A stretch of DNA of 64,000 nucleotides from JAJVID01 sp035714085 (GCA_035714085.1 DASTMP010000196.1:1-64000); one strand, 5' to 3'; positions 8,069-17,508 are shown, counted from the stretch's first letter. The notes: generated from the letters alone by a model not told the origin. Made by a program: numbers and translations.

Positions 8069-8155
8069 GAGAATTCATCGCTAAAAGCGCATAAAACGCA
8101 ATAGAGAATTGGTCCCGACTCTTTGCGCCTTTTGCGCCTTTTGTGATGAATTCTC
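8069..8155. terminator. Long imperfect hairpin between convergent genes
   Basis: Arms 8069-8101 (begins GAGAATTCATCGC) and 8123-8155 (ends GATGAATTCTC) are near-complementary over 33 bases, with T-runs on the plus side and A-runs on the minus side. It lies between the convergent MarR and S10 genes and probably ends transcription from both. Confidence 0.6.
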
Positions 8156-8184
8156 CTTTTTCATCTATAAACGCTGCAGACTAC

Positions 8185-9813
8185 TCAGGGCTTCGGGGCA
8201 AAATTGGTCGCGCGCTCAATAAACTCAGCGATGTTATTGTGCAACGCGACGCGATCCTGATCGCGCAGATACATCATGTGCCCGGCGTTGTAGTAATCAA
8301 GCTTGATGTTCTTTTGCAGTTCGGCCGGCAAACCGAGGTGCGTCATGGTGAATTCGGTCGCGAAAAACGGCGTCGCCATGTCGTAGTACCCGTTTTCTAC
8401 CTGCACCAGCAGTCTGGGATTGGTGAGCATCGCCTGCGCGAGGTCGTTTTGGGAATTCGGCGCGCTGGGAAAGCCTCCGCCGCCTCCGCCGCCTCTCCCA
8501 CCGCCGGCCGTGCGCGTCCAATTCCAACCGCCGCCTCCGCTGCGGTTGTTGTACTGTTTGTCCTTGCCGAATTTCAACTCGTCGTGGTTGTACATGTTGA
8601 GCAGCGCCGTGAATGCGCCGCCGACCGCCGGTCCTTGCGGGTCGCCTTGAGACGTCTCCGCCAGCAAGTCTCCGGTGTAGCCGGTGAAGCGCGCGTCGAT
8701 GCGGCCGCTGGTCAGCCCGCGGCCGCGCAACAGCTCGACGTTGAATTGACCGAGTGTGGGCCGCAGGTTCGCTTTCAGCAAATATTCTTCGCTCAGCCCC
8801 GTGAAGTACGACAGCTTCTTCGCGACGGCCGCTTTCTGCGAGGCGGACAGGGCGCTGCCCTTGTAGAGCGCGTCGGCGTACTCGTTCTGCGCGTACTTGC
8901 GCGCCTCTTCGATGAACTCGGTTAAGTTGGCTGGATGGGACTTGAGCGCTTTATGGTACCACGCTACGGCGGCGTAGCTCGGCAAATAAAAGATGTAAGG
9001 CCGGTCGTCGCCGGGGGCGAACGTGAGCGTCGCGAGATCGAGCACCGAAGAGATCAGCGCGATGCCGTTGAGGTGCATGCTGTAACGATTCTGCAGCAGG
9101 TTGCCCAGCACCGCCGAGCGAAAAGTCCCGTAGCTTTCGCCGATGAGAAATTTCGGCGAATTCCAGCGGTCGTTGCGGCTGACGTAGGTCGCGATAAACC
9201 GGCCGAATGCCGCGGCGTCTTCGTCCACCCCGTAAAAGTCGCGTTCCGTGGCCTTGCCGGCGGCGCGGCTGTAGCCGGTGCCCATCGCGTCAATGAACAC
9301 GAGGTCCGTCTTGTCCAGCAAGCTCTCGGCGTTGTCGACGAGTTTGTACGGCGCGGGCGGCGTGAATTCTCCGTCCACCGTCCAGATCCGGCGTGGACCG
9401 AACGCGCCCATGTGCAGCCACATTGACGCCGAGCCCGGTCCGCCGTTGTAAAGAAACGATATCGGGCGCGCGCCCGGGTCTTTTACGTCGCTGCGGGTGT
9501 AGGCGACGGAATACAGCAGCCCGATCGGCTCGCCCGCGTCATTCTTGAGAAGCGTGGTTCCGGCGCTCGCCTTGTAGGGAATTGTTTGCCCGCCGATCTG
9601 AATCGTGTGGTCGGTCACCGACCATTCTTCCCGAGGCGGCTCGGCCGGCGCCGGCCGCGCTTCACGTGACCTGTCGTCCTGCGCCGGCCGCGCTTCACGC
9701 GACCTGTCGTCTTGCGACTGTGTTTGCGCCCGGCCCGGCTGCGCGTACAGGACCGCGCTGGCCCCCCAGGCCAGTAACAAAGCCTTGGCCGTCAGCTTCA
9801 GAGAGTTTGTCAT
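8185..9813 (-). CDS. Secreted S10-family serine carboxypeptidase-like protein
   Basis: A 542-residue protein with an N-terminal signal peptide (ALLLAWGASAVLYAQ) and the S10 alpha/beta-hydrolase layout. The oxyanion region is FLYNGGPGSAS at 120-130, the nucleophile is Ser227 in GESYG, and the catalytic His is about 512 in NAGHMMY. These peptidases cleave C-terminal residues; many bacterial members are periplasmic. An 11-residue segment (QDDRSREARPA) is duplicated in tandem just after the signal peptide through a 33-bp DNA repeat near 9650-9716, and a Gly-rich stretch (about 428-442) is also low complexity. Monocistronic as far as visible. The 334 bp upstream (9814-10147) hold no recognisable gene. 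Confidence 0.85.
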   Translation of the reverse strand: MTNSLKLTAKALLLAWGASAVLYAQPGRAQTQSQDDRSREARPAQDDRSREARPAPAEPPREEWSVTDHTIQIGGQTIPYKASAGTTLLKNDAGEPIGLLYSVAYTRSDVKDPGARPISFLYNGGPGSASMWLHMGAFGPRRIWTVDGEFTPPAPYKLVDNAESLLDKTDLVFIDAMGTGYSRAAGKATERDFYGVDEDAAAFGRFIATYVSRNDRWNSPKFLIGESYGTFRSAVLGNLLQNRYSMHLNGIALISSVLDLATLTFAPGDDRPYIFYLPSYAAVAWYHKALKSHPANLTEFIEEARKYAQNEYADALYKGSALSASQKAAVAKKLSYFTGLSEEYLLKANLRPTLGQFNVELLRGRGLTSGRIDARFTGYTGDLLAETSQGDPQGPAVGGAFTALLNMYNHDELKFGKDKQYNNRSGGGGWNWTRTAGGGRGGGGGGGFPSAPNSQNDLAQAMLTNPRLLVQVENGYYDMATPFFATEFTMTHLGLPAELQKNIKLDYYNAGHMMYLRDQDRVALHNNIAEFIERATNFAPKP

Positions 9814-10147
9814 CTTCGTTCTCCATTTCGGTTGGATTTAGTACTCACGCTAGCATCCATTAATTTCTCCGTTATCGACTTGCGTGTTCGATACCGCTCG
9901 ATTACGCGCGCGCCGCCGCGATCATGAGAGGCGCCCGGAGATCCAAGCCGGAAACGCTTAGATCGCCAAGCCAGCCTATTCGAATAAGCTGCAGAAGCGC
10001 CGATAACCGCGCTTCGCATCTGGGACGAGACCTCCGCCTCAACGCAGATACATTTTGCTTAACAGATTGCCGAGAATAGGCGGATTCTATGAGCCCCGTA
10101 GAAACAAAGCAATAGATACGCACTGGCGCCAAATCATCTTAGCCGTC

Positions 10148-13100
10148 TTAAAACTTGCTTCGGGACAAAACTTCCTGTTCCGTAGCGGCGTCCCACAGCC
10201 TGGCTGTGCCATCAGCGCTCCCGGTCGCCAGCCGCTTCCCGTCAGGCGAGAATACCACTGAACGGATGCCGTCTGAATGCCCTTTGAGGGCGCCCAACTC
10301 CTGGCCGGTGGCGGCGTCCCAGATCTTGACTGCGCCTTCACCTCCCGCCGTCGCCAGCCGCTTCCCGTCGGGCGAGAAGGCCACTGACCAGACACTCTCC
10401 AAACGTCCTTTGAGGGCGCCCAACTCCTGACCAGTGGTGGCGTCCCACAGCTTGACTATGCCTTCACCGCCCCCGGTCGCTAGCCGCTTCCCGTCGGGCG
10501 AGAATGTCACTGAATGGAGGCGAGGTGATTGCCCTTTGAGGGCGCCAAGCTCCTGGCCGGTAGCGACGTCCCACAGTTTGACTGTGCCATCAGGGCTCCC
10601 GGTCGCCAGCAGCTTCCCGTCGGGCGAAAAGGCCACTGACCAGACACTATCCAAATGCCCTTTGAGGGTAAGCAGCTCCCGGCCGGCGACGGTGTCCCAT
10701 AGCTTGACTGTGCGATCCCAGCTCCCGGTCGCCAGCAGCTTCCCGTCGGGCGAGAAGGCCACTGAGTAGACACTATTTGAATGCCCTTTGAGGGTTAGCA
10801 TCTCCCGACTGGCGCCGGCGTCCCACAGCTTGACTGTGCGATCAGCGCTTCCAGTCGCCAGCAGCTTCCCGTCGGGCGAGAAGGCCACTGACATGACTCG
10901 ATTTGAATGTCCTTTGAGGGCGCCCAGCTCCCTGCCGGTTGCGGCGTCCCACAGCCTGACTGTGCGATCAACGCCCCCGGTCGCGAGCCGATTCCCGTCG
11001 GGCGAGAAGGCCACTGTCGATACGGGATCTGAATGTCCTCTGATGGTGAGCATATCCTGGCCGGCGCCCGCGTCCCACAGCTTGGCTGTGCGATCACCGC
11101 TTCCGGTCGCCAACTGCTTCCCGTCGGGCGAGAAGGTCACTGAATTGACACTATTTGAATGCCCTTTGAGGGCGCCAATCTGACGGCCGGTAGCGACGTC
11201 CCACAGTTTGACTGTGCGATCATCGCTTCCGGTCGCGAGCCGCTTCCCGTCGGGCGAGAAGGCCACTGACCCGACGCCGGCTGTATGTCCTTTTAGGGTG
11301 AGCGCCACCCGGCCGGTAGCGACGTCCCACAGCTTGACTGCGCCTTCACCGCCCCCGGTCGCCAGCCGCTTCCCGTCGGGCGAGAAGGCCACTGAATAGA
11401 CGCCGTCTGAATGCCCTCTGAGAGTGAGTAGCTCCTGGCCGGTAGCGGCGTCCCATAGCTTGACAGTGCGATCCCAACTCCCGGTCGCAAGCCGCTTCCC
11501 CTCAGGCGAGAAGGCTACTGAATGGACGGCGTTTGAATGCCCTTTGAGGACGCCCATCTCACGGCCGGTAGCGACGTCCCACAGCTTGACTGTGCGATCA
11601 TCGCTTCCGGTCGCCAGCCGCTTACCGTCGGGGGAGAATGCCACTGAAGAGACGGTTTCTGAATGACCTTTGAGGGGGAGCAACTCCTGGCCGGCGCCGG
11701 TGTCCCACAGCTTGACCGCGCCACCAAAACTCCCGGTCGCCAGCCGCTTCCCGTCGGGCGAGAAAGCCACTGACGAGACGCGATATGATTGTCCTTTGAG
11801 GGCGCCAATTTCCTGGCCGGCGCCGGTGTCCCACAGCTTGACTGCGCCTTCACCGCTCCCGGTCGCCAGCCGCTTCCCGTCGGGCGAGAAGGCGACTGAA
11901 TAGACTCCGCTATTGTGGCGTAAGGTAGATGAATACCTGTGCGAGAGACGCCAGAGGTAGTACCACTCGAAGCCGCGTAGATCCTCTTCCCCTGAATGTG
12001 GGCGGCTCGACTCCAGCAGCTCATCGACACGTCCTACGTTAGCGTCCTCCCAGGCCTCCTGCGCCAAGTTCATATTCGACGCATATTGTAACCTGCGATT
12101 GGCTTGCTCTTGCGATGCGGCTCGACCGCGCTGCGTCTGGGCTTCGGCCCGCTCCCGTTCGGCCACTTGCCGTTGTTGCTCAGCCTCTGCTCGTCCCTTC
12201 TCAGCAAGCCGGTTTTGCTCTTCCGCTAGTTTGCGTTGCTCGATGGCTATCTTTTCCTGTCGCTTCGCTTCTGCTAGCGCGCTCTCTAGCCTGGCCAGCG
12301 TTAGCCCTTGCTCTCGCGCATATTGGTCGGCGCGGTTACGTTGCCTAAATGCGTAGATTGATAAGCTGGAAAGGAAGATAAGGATTAAAGCTGCCACGGC
12401 GGTGGCTCGTAGCAGACCTCGACGATAGGCAGCCCGTTGTCGCCGCAGCTCAGCATCCGGCATATTCGTCTTAACCCATTCCTGGTCGAAGACCCGCTCG
12501 TAAATGCGATTCCTCACCCGCAAGTAGTCGCCAGGCGCCTGCGCGACGCCAGACAGCCGCAGAATGCCGATCAAGGGACTGGTTACATCATCGAGCACAC
12601 GCTTGCCTCGATGTACCCGCGCATAGATGCTCAGCAGGCTGGTCAGGTCAACCTCGCTCCGCAGCATCCGTTCCCGCACAAACAACAGGTTATCGTCCCG
12701 CTCCCGAGCCTGGTGTGAGAGAAACAGCTCATGACATAGACGGTCAACTTCCGCAGCAGTGTTCGCCCTCGCCTCTTCAGCCATCGCCTGGCAAAGCCGC
12801 TGCGTCAGGTATGGATGCCCGCCCGTCCAGTAGAGCGCCCGCTTGAGCAATCTCGCCCCGACCTCCGGCGGCTGTTGTAACCCTTGCGCGAGCGACGCAG
12901 CTTCGGCTTCAGTGAAATCGTTCAACTCAACCCGGCGCCCTATGTTGAAGGGCGTCGTGCGCGTGTCGCGGGTCAAATCCGAGGGCGTGGCCACGCCAAG
13001 CAGGCAAAACGTCAGCCGCTCCAGCTCCGGCTCTTGTGTCCGCCGGTTGTAGAATTCGCGTATCCCTGCAAAAAACTCATCGGTCGAGAACGGCAAGCTG

Positions 13101-13552
13101 CGCACCGCGTCAATCTCGTCCACGAAGATTACCAACCGGCCTGGATAACGCGGCAAGACGACTTCGGTGATCGCGCTCATCCAGCGTTGCAGCGGGCCGA
13201 GGCGCGGATGATTAAGCCAGAACTCTTCGATCTCGTCCTCGATCTGGAGCCTTTGCCCGATCCTGCTGAGCAAGCCGTCGTACCACTGCTCGGCGGTGAG
13301 GTTCTGCCCCGTGGCCGTCAGATCGAGGACGGCGACGCCGGCGCCGTCTTCTCGCAAGCGCGCGGCGGTGCGGACCATCAAGCTGGATTTGCCCATCTGG
13401 CGCGAGGTAAGCACGTAGCAGAACTTGCCTTGCAGCAGACTCTCATAGAGGATTTGGTCGGCCTGGCGTTCGATGTAAGAAGGCGCGTCACGCCGCAGCG
13501 TCCCTCCGATGACGTAGAAGCCGTGCTCGGTAGCTATTCCGGTTGCCCTCAT
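10148..13552 (-). CDS. STAND-type AAA-like ATPase with transmembrane helix, coiled coil and 14 WD40 repeats
   Basis: A 1134-residue signalling protein. Residues about 10-360 are an AAA-like (PF14516-type) NTPase with Walker A Q-M-G-K55-S-S and Walker B VIFVDEID (Asp145, Glu146). One transmembrane helix lies at about 381-402, a Glu/Arg/Gln-rich coiled coil at 405-485, and 14 WD40 repeats of exactly 42 residues at about 545-1134, enough for two seven-bladed propellers. The ATPase faces the cytoplasm, with repeats probably on the other side of the membrane or at it; topology is unproven. The ATPase resembles that in the kinase fusion at 14476-16734. No ribosome site is evident before the ATG. 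Function unknown; such proteins usually sense or scaffold. Confidence 0.85.
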   Translation of the reverse strand: MRATGIATEHGFYVIGGTLRRDAPSYIERQADQILYESLLQGKFCYVLTSRQMGKSSLMVRTAARLREDGAGVAVLDLTATGQNLTAEQWYDGLLSRIGQRLQIEDEIEEFWLNHPRLGPLQRWMSAITEVVLPRYPGRLVIFVDEIDAVRSLPFSTDEFFAGIREFYNRRTQEPELERLTFCLLGVATPSDLTRDTRTTPFNIGRRVELNDFTEAEAASLAQGLQQPPEVGARLLKRALYWTGGHPYLTQRLCQAMAEEARANTAAEVDRLCHELFLSHQARERDDNLLFVRERMLRSEVDLTSLLSIYARVHRGKRVLDDVTSPLIGILRLSGVAQAPGDYLRVRNRIYERVFDQEWVKTNMPDAELRRQRAAYRRGLLRATAVAALILIFLSSLSIYAFRQRNRADQYAREQGLTLARLESALAEAKRQEKIAIEQRKLAEEQNRLAEKGRAEAEQQRQVAERERAEAQTQRGRAASQEQANRRLQYASNMNLAQEAWEDANVGRVDELLESSRPHSGEEDLRGFEWYYLWRLSHRYSSTLRHNSGVYSVAFSPDGKRLATGSGEGAVKLWDTGAGQEIGALKGQSYRVSSVAFSPDGKRLATGSFGGAVKLWDTGAGQELLPLKGHSETVSSVAFSPDGKRLATGSDDRTVKLWDVATGREMGVLKGHSNAVHSVAFSPEGKRLATGSWDRTVKLWDAATGQELLTLRGHSDGVYSVAFSPDGKRLATGGGEGAVKLWDVATGRVALTLKGHTAGVGSVAFSPDGKRLATGSDDRTVKLWDVATGRQIGALKGHSNSVNSVTFSPDGKQLATGSGDRTAKLWDAGAGQDMLTIRGHSDPVSTVAFSPDGNRLATGGVDRTVRLWDAATGRELGALKGHSNRVMSVAFSPDGKLLATGSADRTVKLWDAGASREMLTLKGHSNSVYSVAFSPDGKLLATGSWDRTVKLWDTVAGRELLTLKGHLDSVWSVAFSPDGKLLATGSPDGTVKLWDVATGQELGALKGQSPRLHSVTFSPDGKRLATGGGEGIVKLWDATTGQELGALKGRLESVWSVAFSPDGKRLATAGGEGAVKIWDAATGQELGALKGHSDGIRSVVFSPDGKRLATGSADGTARLWDAATEQEVLSRSKF
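10151..11914 (-). repeat. Tandem array of fourteen 126-bp WD40-coding units
   Basis: Units carry the near-invariant codon string for FSPDGKRLATG and KLWD. Identity is high at DNA level, including synonymous positions, which implies recent duplication or gene conversion. The array also creates long open frames on the opposite strand that are artefacts. Confidence 0.9.
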
Positions 13553-13657
13553 ACAATTGATAAGGCGGGATTAGTGGTCAAAAACCGCCACTTCTGTGAA
13601 TAAAAAATTCTTGCTGTGAAGCCGGTCCAACGGCTACGTTAGGCGCCGGCTGCAATA

Positions 13658-14140
13658 TTACTGACTAGCTCTGCCTGCTTCTTTACTAGCCTCGGCTAAG
13701 ATCTCGCTGGTCGGTCGCACAAGCCCAAATTGCTGAAACACGCCAAGAAAATCTGTGAGCACCCAATCTTCCGCAATACGCCCATTGGCGATTCGTTGAA
13801 TGATTTCTGTCTGGATTGTGATCACCTTTCCAGTAGACGGAATTCCAAGCCAGGAGCCCAGATGCGTGCCACGCCCTACGCACTGCATCAAGACCCGGTC
13901 TCCTTCTGCAATGATCTGATCTATCGTGAAGTGGATATCTGGGAATCCCGTCAACCATTCGGCAATATGATGTTTGATAATTTCAGGCCCACGTGGCATT
14001 GCCATAGGATCTGGACCGGAGCGAAGTTGGTGCGTAATGCAGTCAGGGGCTAAGATGTCGTTCGCAACCTCTAGCCTTCGCTCGTTCCAGAGTTCTTCTA
14101 TAAATCGCCGCGCTATGGTTTTATTTGCTTCCAAGCTCAT
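13658..14140 (-). CDS. SnoaL-like ester cyclase-family protein
   Basis: A 160-residue protein of the SnoaL/NTF2-like cone fold: ARRFIEELWNERRLEVANDI, PDIHFTIDQIIAEGDRV, FLGVFQQFG. Members include polyketide cyclases and many proteins of unknown role. The start at 14140 is chosen because GGAG lies about 9 bases upstream; the frame opens 10 codons earlier without a ribosome site. Upstream is a MITE-like element; downstream is an attC-like half-site near 13624-13646. Substrate unknown. Confidence 0.75.
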   Translation of the reverse strand: MSLEANKTIARRFIEELWNERRLEVANDILAPDCITHQLRSGPDPMAMPRGPEIIKHHIAEWLTGFPDIHFTIDQIIAEGDRVLMQCVGRGTHLGSWLGIPSTGKVITIQTEIIQRIANGRIAEDWVLTDFLGVFQQFGLVRPTSEILAEASKEAGRASQ

Positions 14141-14248
14141 ATTCCACTTCTCCTTTCGCAGCAATTGCATTCACGAAATATGTGAAGCCTCTGCGAATTA
14201 AAGTTGAATGCATTCAACCACTTGGATTCTGCGCATAAATCAGGAGAC

Positions 14249-14403
14249 GCCTGGGTACGCATCGCTTCCAGCGTGCATGCGTGGATCGTAGTACATTGGG
14301 AGGACCCGCAGCGCCTGGAGCCGATTCGTATTCCTGCGCATTTGATTCCAATCAATGCGCCTCCCGCCGAAGACTGCACGCTGGAAGCGATGCGTACCCA
14401 GGC
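14249..14403. mobile_element. MITE-like element with 29-bp perfect terminal inverted repeats
   Basis: The 29-base sequence at 14249-14277 (GCCTGGGTACGCATCGCTTC...) is repeated perfectly in inverted orientation at 14375-14403, enclosing about 97 bp with no gene. The size and structure fit a non-autonomous miniature element. No target duplication is obvious and no cognate transposase is in the window. Confidence 0.6.
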
Positions 14404-14475
14404 TTGCGCTATTCAATGTATGGATTTCAAAGGGCTTTTATTTGCACAGCCTTCAAATGTGTAGCCGCTCAACAT

Positions 14476-16734
14476 TCAGAGTAACCTCTTTTCCAGATAA
14501 GTCGCGTACAACTGGCACCGAGGTCTGACATAGCGCGCCGAATCTCCGGCGAACAGCCCGGCGCTGCGCAGCCTGTAGAAGCTCTCCTGAGTCGGGCAGG
14601 GCTGGCCTTGCAGAATGCCGCGCGCCACCTCGCGCAGCGCCGGGTCCTGTTCCAACGAGGCGATGACGCGGCGCAGATGATCGCCGAACGGCCCGTCTTC
14701 ACGGTCGGCGATGGCCTCCAGCTCCGCCAGATCCCTGCGCCTCACGACCATCTCTTGCAGCCCGCAGCGCGCCAGGTAAGGATGGCCGCTCACCAAGCTG
14801 TAGTAGCGCGCCACTTCCGCCTCATCCTTGAGTGGGGAGCCGTAGCGCTCGTTGAGATCGGCGAGCTGCGGGCAGGTGAAATCTTCGAGCGTGAGTCGTG
14901 TGCCGACATTGAACGGCGATTGATTCATGTCGGTGATAAATAGATGCGCCTCCGTCGCATAGGCGATTGCCATCGTCAACCGCTGCCACGGCCCTGCCGG
15001 ATCGAGCGAGCGCTCGTTATGCCACGAGCGGAAAAGCCCGAAGACTTCACTCCCGAAGCTGCAGGTGAAGAGCCGGTCTACTTCATCCAACCCCCAGACC
15101 AGCGGCGTCGCGATTTTGCCGAGCGCTTCGCGCCGGATGTAACGCTCGAAGTTGATGCTCGGCCCGCGGCGCGCATTCCAGACCGCATCGGGGGCGACAT
15201 CGAGACCGAGCTGATCGGCGATGAGATCGGCGAGCGCCAGATAGAACGCCTCGGCTGAGGCCAGGTCGGAGGCGTTGAGTTTTTGTAGATCGGTCAAAAC
15301 CACTTTGGCCCCCGCCGCTCGCGCCTGTTGCAACCCGCGTGCGAGTAAGGATGTCTTGCCGACCTGCCGCGCTCCCTTGATCAACACAATGCTGTCCTGG
15401 CGCGCGATCGCCACGCGGAACTCCTCATCGGTCCCGCGTACGATGTAAAACTTCGAATTCAACGGCATGGCGCCGCCTACAGGTTCCAGATTGGTATGGG
15501 CGTCGCCTGCCGGCGGAGGATGGGAAAGCAGCAATGTGCTGATCGCATCTGCGACCATAGGCTGACGCTCTCCGGCTTCAATAGGAGTGGCGGCCTGCCC
15601 AGTCTGCTTGAGCTTGTCCGCCAGTTCTAACTCAAGCTTCAAGCCCTTCAACTCGGCGAGCAGGTTTTTGGCGGATTGATAACGCTGCTCACGATCCTTG
15701 GCCAGCGACTTGTCCACGATCCGCCCAAGTTCAGCGGGGGCATCGGGCGCACAGCGACTGAGCGGCGATGGTTCGTGGTTGAGGACGGCCGCGATGACTT
15801 CGCCTGCGGCGCCGCCATCAAATGGGACTCGCCCGGCCACCATTTCGTAGAGCACAACGCCGAGGCTGAAGATGTCGGCCCTGGCGTCAACCTGCCTGCC
15901 CCTGATCTGCTCTGGCGACATATAACGCGGCGTCCCCATCATTATTCCCGGATCGCTGTGAAATTCGCGCAGAGATGAGTCTTGACACTTGAAAGAAGTA
16001 TCCCCTGTGGAAAGAGGCTCGATCAGCTTCGCCAGCCCGAAGTCTAAAACTTTCACGTAGCCGTCACGCCGCAGCATGATGTTTTCAGGCTTGATGTCGC
16101 GATGCACGATCCCGGCGGCGTGCGCTTCGGCCAGGGCGCTGGCGACTTGAACGGCGACATCCAACGCCTCGCTCAATTTCATTGCGCCCCCCGCAAGACA
16201 CTGGCGCAAAGTCTGCCCGTCAATAAATTCTGCGGCGATGAAATGGACGCCCCCGGCTTCTGTTTGGATCTGATCGATCTCAAAAATGGTGATGATGTTT
16301 GGATGGTTAAGCCCCGAGGCGGCGCGCGCCTCCTGCTTGAAGCGTCGCACCCGCTCTCGATCTAGAGTGAACTCTTGAGGCAGGAGTTTGAGCGCCAGCT
16401 TGCGTCCGAGTCGAGGGTCCTCGGCGAGGTAAACTTCTCCCATACCGCCCCTACCCAACAGCGAGAGAATCTGATAGCGGCCAAGCTTCCGCGGCGTCGG
16501 AGACTGCGCCTGATCATCGGCTATGACCTGGGCTGCGACTTGCATGGCGGGCTGATTAAGAAAGTCCTCGGCTTCCTTCGCCTTTTCGTGCGCCGCCAGC
16601 AGGGATTCGACTTCGCGGCGCAACTCCTCATCGCCCCCGCAGACTCCGTCTAGAAAGGCCCCGCGCTCAGTGGCGTCGCGCTCCAACGCGGATTGATACA
16701 ACCGGTCGATTTGTCGCCACCGCTCAGGTCTCAT
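14476..16734 (-). CDS. Ser/Thr protein kinase fused to a STAND/AAA-like ATPase domain
   Basis: A 752-residue protein (start ATG 16734, with a GGGGGAAAG ribosome-like site; it overlaps the sigma gene by 11 bases). The N-terminal 80 residues are the acidic-helical region usual before acidobacterial kinases. The kinase domain spans about 86-355, with G-loop LGRGGMGEVYLA, catalytic HRDIKPEN (Asp203), DFG (Asp221) and SPEQI. The second half is an AAA-like NTPase with R-Q-V-G-K450-T-S and Walker B WGLDEVDRLF; it aligns with the ATPase at 10148-13552 (shared PFN-x-G and GHPYL motifs). No transmembrane segment is evident. The kinase probably phosphorylates regulators under control of the ATPase; substrates unknown. 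Translationally coupled to the ECF sigma factor upstream. Confidence 0.9.
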   Translation of the reverse strand: MRPERWRQIDRLYQSALERDATERGAFLDGVCGGDEELRREVESLLAAHEKAKEAEDFLNQPAMQVAAQVIADDQAQSPTPRKLGRYQILSLLGRGGMGEVYLAEDPRLGRKLALKLLPQEFTLDRERVRRFKQEARAASGLNHPNIITIFEIDQIQTEAGGVHFIAAEFIDGQTLRQCLAGGAMKLSEALDVAVQVASALAEAHAAGIVHRDIKPENIMLRRDGYVKVLDFGLAKLIEPLSTGDTSFKCQDSSLREFHSDPGIMMGTPRYMSPEQIRGRQVDARADIFSLGVVLYEMVAGRVPFDGGAAGEVIAAVLNHEPSPLSRCAPDAPAELGRIVDKSLAKDREQRYQSAKNLLAELKGLKLELELADKLKQTGQAATPIEAGERQPMVADAISTLLLSHPPPAGDAHTNLEPVGGAMPLNSKFYIVRGTDEEFRVAIARQDSIVLIKGARQVGKTSLLARGLQQARAAGAKVVLTDLQKLNASDLASAEAFYLALADLIADQLGLDVAPDAVWNARRGPSINFERYIRREALGKIATPLVWGLDEVDRLFTCSFGSEVFGLFRSWHNERSLDPAGPWQRLTMAIAYATEAHLFITDMNQSPFNVGTRLTLEDFTCPQLADLNERYGSPLKDEAEVARYYSLVSGHPYLARCGLQEMVVRRRDLAELEAIADREDGPFGDHLRRVIASLEQDPALREVARGILQGQPCPTQESFYRLRSAGLFAGDSARYVRPRCQLYATYLEKRLL

Positions 16735-17305
16735 CTTTCCCCCGCAACTCACGATAAAGCCAGGCGCGCGCCGAGTTCCATTCGCGCTCCACTGTCCGCT
16801 GTGACACTTTGAGCGCCTCAGCCGTCTCTTTCGCGCTCAGCCCGCCGAAGAATCTCAACTCAACGATCTGGCTCTTGCGCGGGTCTATATCGGCCAAGCT
16901 CTTGAGCGCTTCGTCGAGCGCGATGAGTTCTGCGCAGCGATCTTCATGGATAGTAACCGCTTCATCGAGCGAGACCTGCTGCGCCGCTCCGCCCCGCTTG
17001 GCGTAGTGGCGCGTGCGGGCGAAATCCACAAGGATGCGCCGCATGACTTGAGCCGCGACCCCGAAGAAGTGGGCGCGGCCCTGCCAGCGGACATTCTTCC
17101 AATCGATCAGGCGCAGGTAGGCTTCGTTGATCAGGGCCGTGGTCTGCAGCGTATGGCCTGGCCGTTCTCCGAACATATAGCCCCTGGCCAACCGGCGCAG
17201 TTCGGCATAAACCAGAGGGGTTAGCTTCTCCAGAGCCGCTTGATCGCCGTCACTCCAGGCAAGTAGCAATTGGGTGATCTCTTGAGATGAAGGCGCCATC
17301 ATCAT
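16724..17305 (-). CDS. ECF-type sigma-70 factor (TIGR02999-like)
   Basis: A 193-residue sigma factor. Region 2 spans about 25-95 (VYAELRRLARGYMFGERPGH, LINEAYLRLIDW, GVAAQVMRRILVDFARTR) and region 4 about 130-190 (QIVELRFFGGLSAKETAEAL and a recognition helix with VSQRTVEREW). This matches the ECF group commonly linked to Ser/Thr kinases in Acidobacteria and Planctomycetes. ATG 17305 has GAGG 6 bases upstream; two further ATGs follow directly. It overlaps the kinase-ATPase gene, so the kinase likely controls it. No anti-sigma gene is visible. Confidence 0.9.
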   Translation of the reverse strand: MMMAPSSQEITQLLLAWSDGDQAALEKLTPLVYAELRRLARGYMFGERPGHTLQTTALINEAYLRLIDWKNVRWQGRAHFFGVAAQVMRRILVDFARTRHYAKRGGAAQQVSLDEAVTIHEDRCAELIALDEALKSLADIDPRKSQIVELRFFGGLSAKETAEALKVSQRTVEREWNSARAWLYRELRGKDET

Positions 17306-17508
17306 CAACTACCTCAAAAAGCTGAGTTCTAACGACTTGTGCGCACGGCAAAATTATCACATCTCTCCCGCGACTCCCTAACTCCTGAAAGAATATCGTC
17401 AGAATATTTTTTCGATGGCCTGGCGGCTTTCGTAGGGATTTCACGCCTTACCGGGCGAGTACTGACAGATCAAAGGAAGAGGAAGTTAGGCGCCGAGGAG
17501 AAAACGAT

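Noticed and set aside
8143..9426. Open frames on the plus strand opposite the S10 peptidase
   Set aside because: Val/Arg/Ala-rich mirror frames; the minus-strand peptidase has clear catalytic motifs.
10155..12030. Many long open frames opposite the WD40 array
   Set aside because: They follow the 126-bp repeat period exactly and have repetitive, unnatural composition; they are mirror frames of the WD40 gene.
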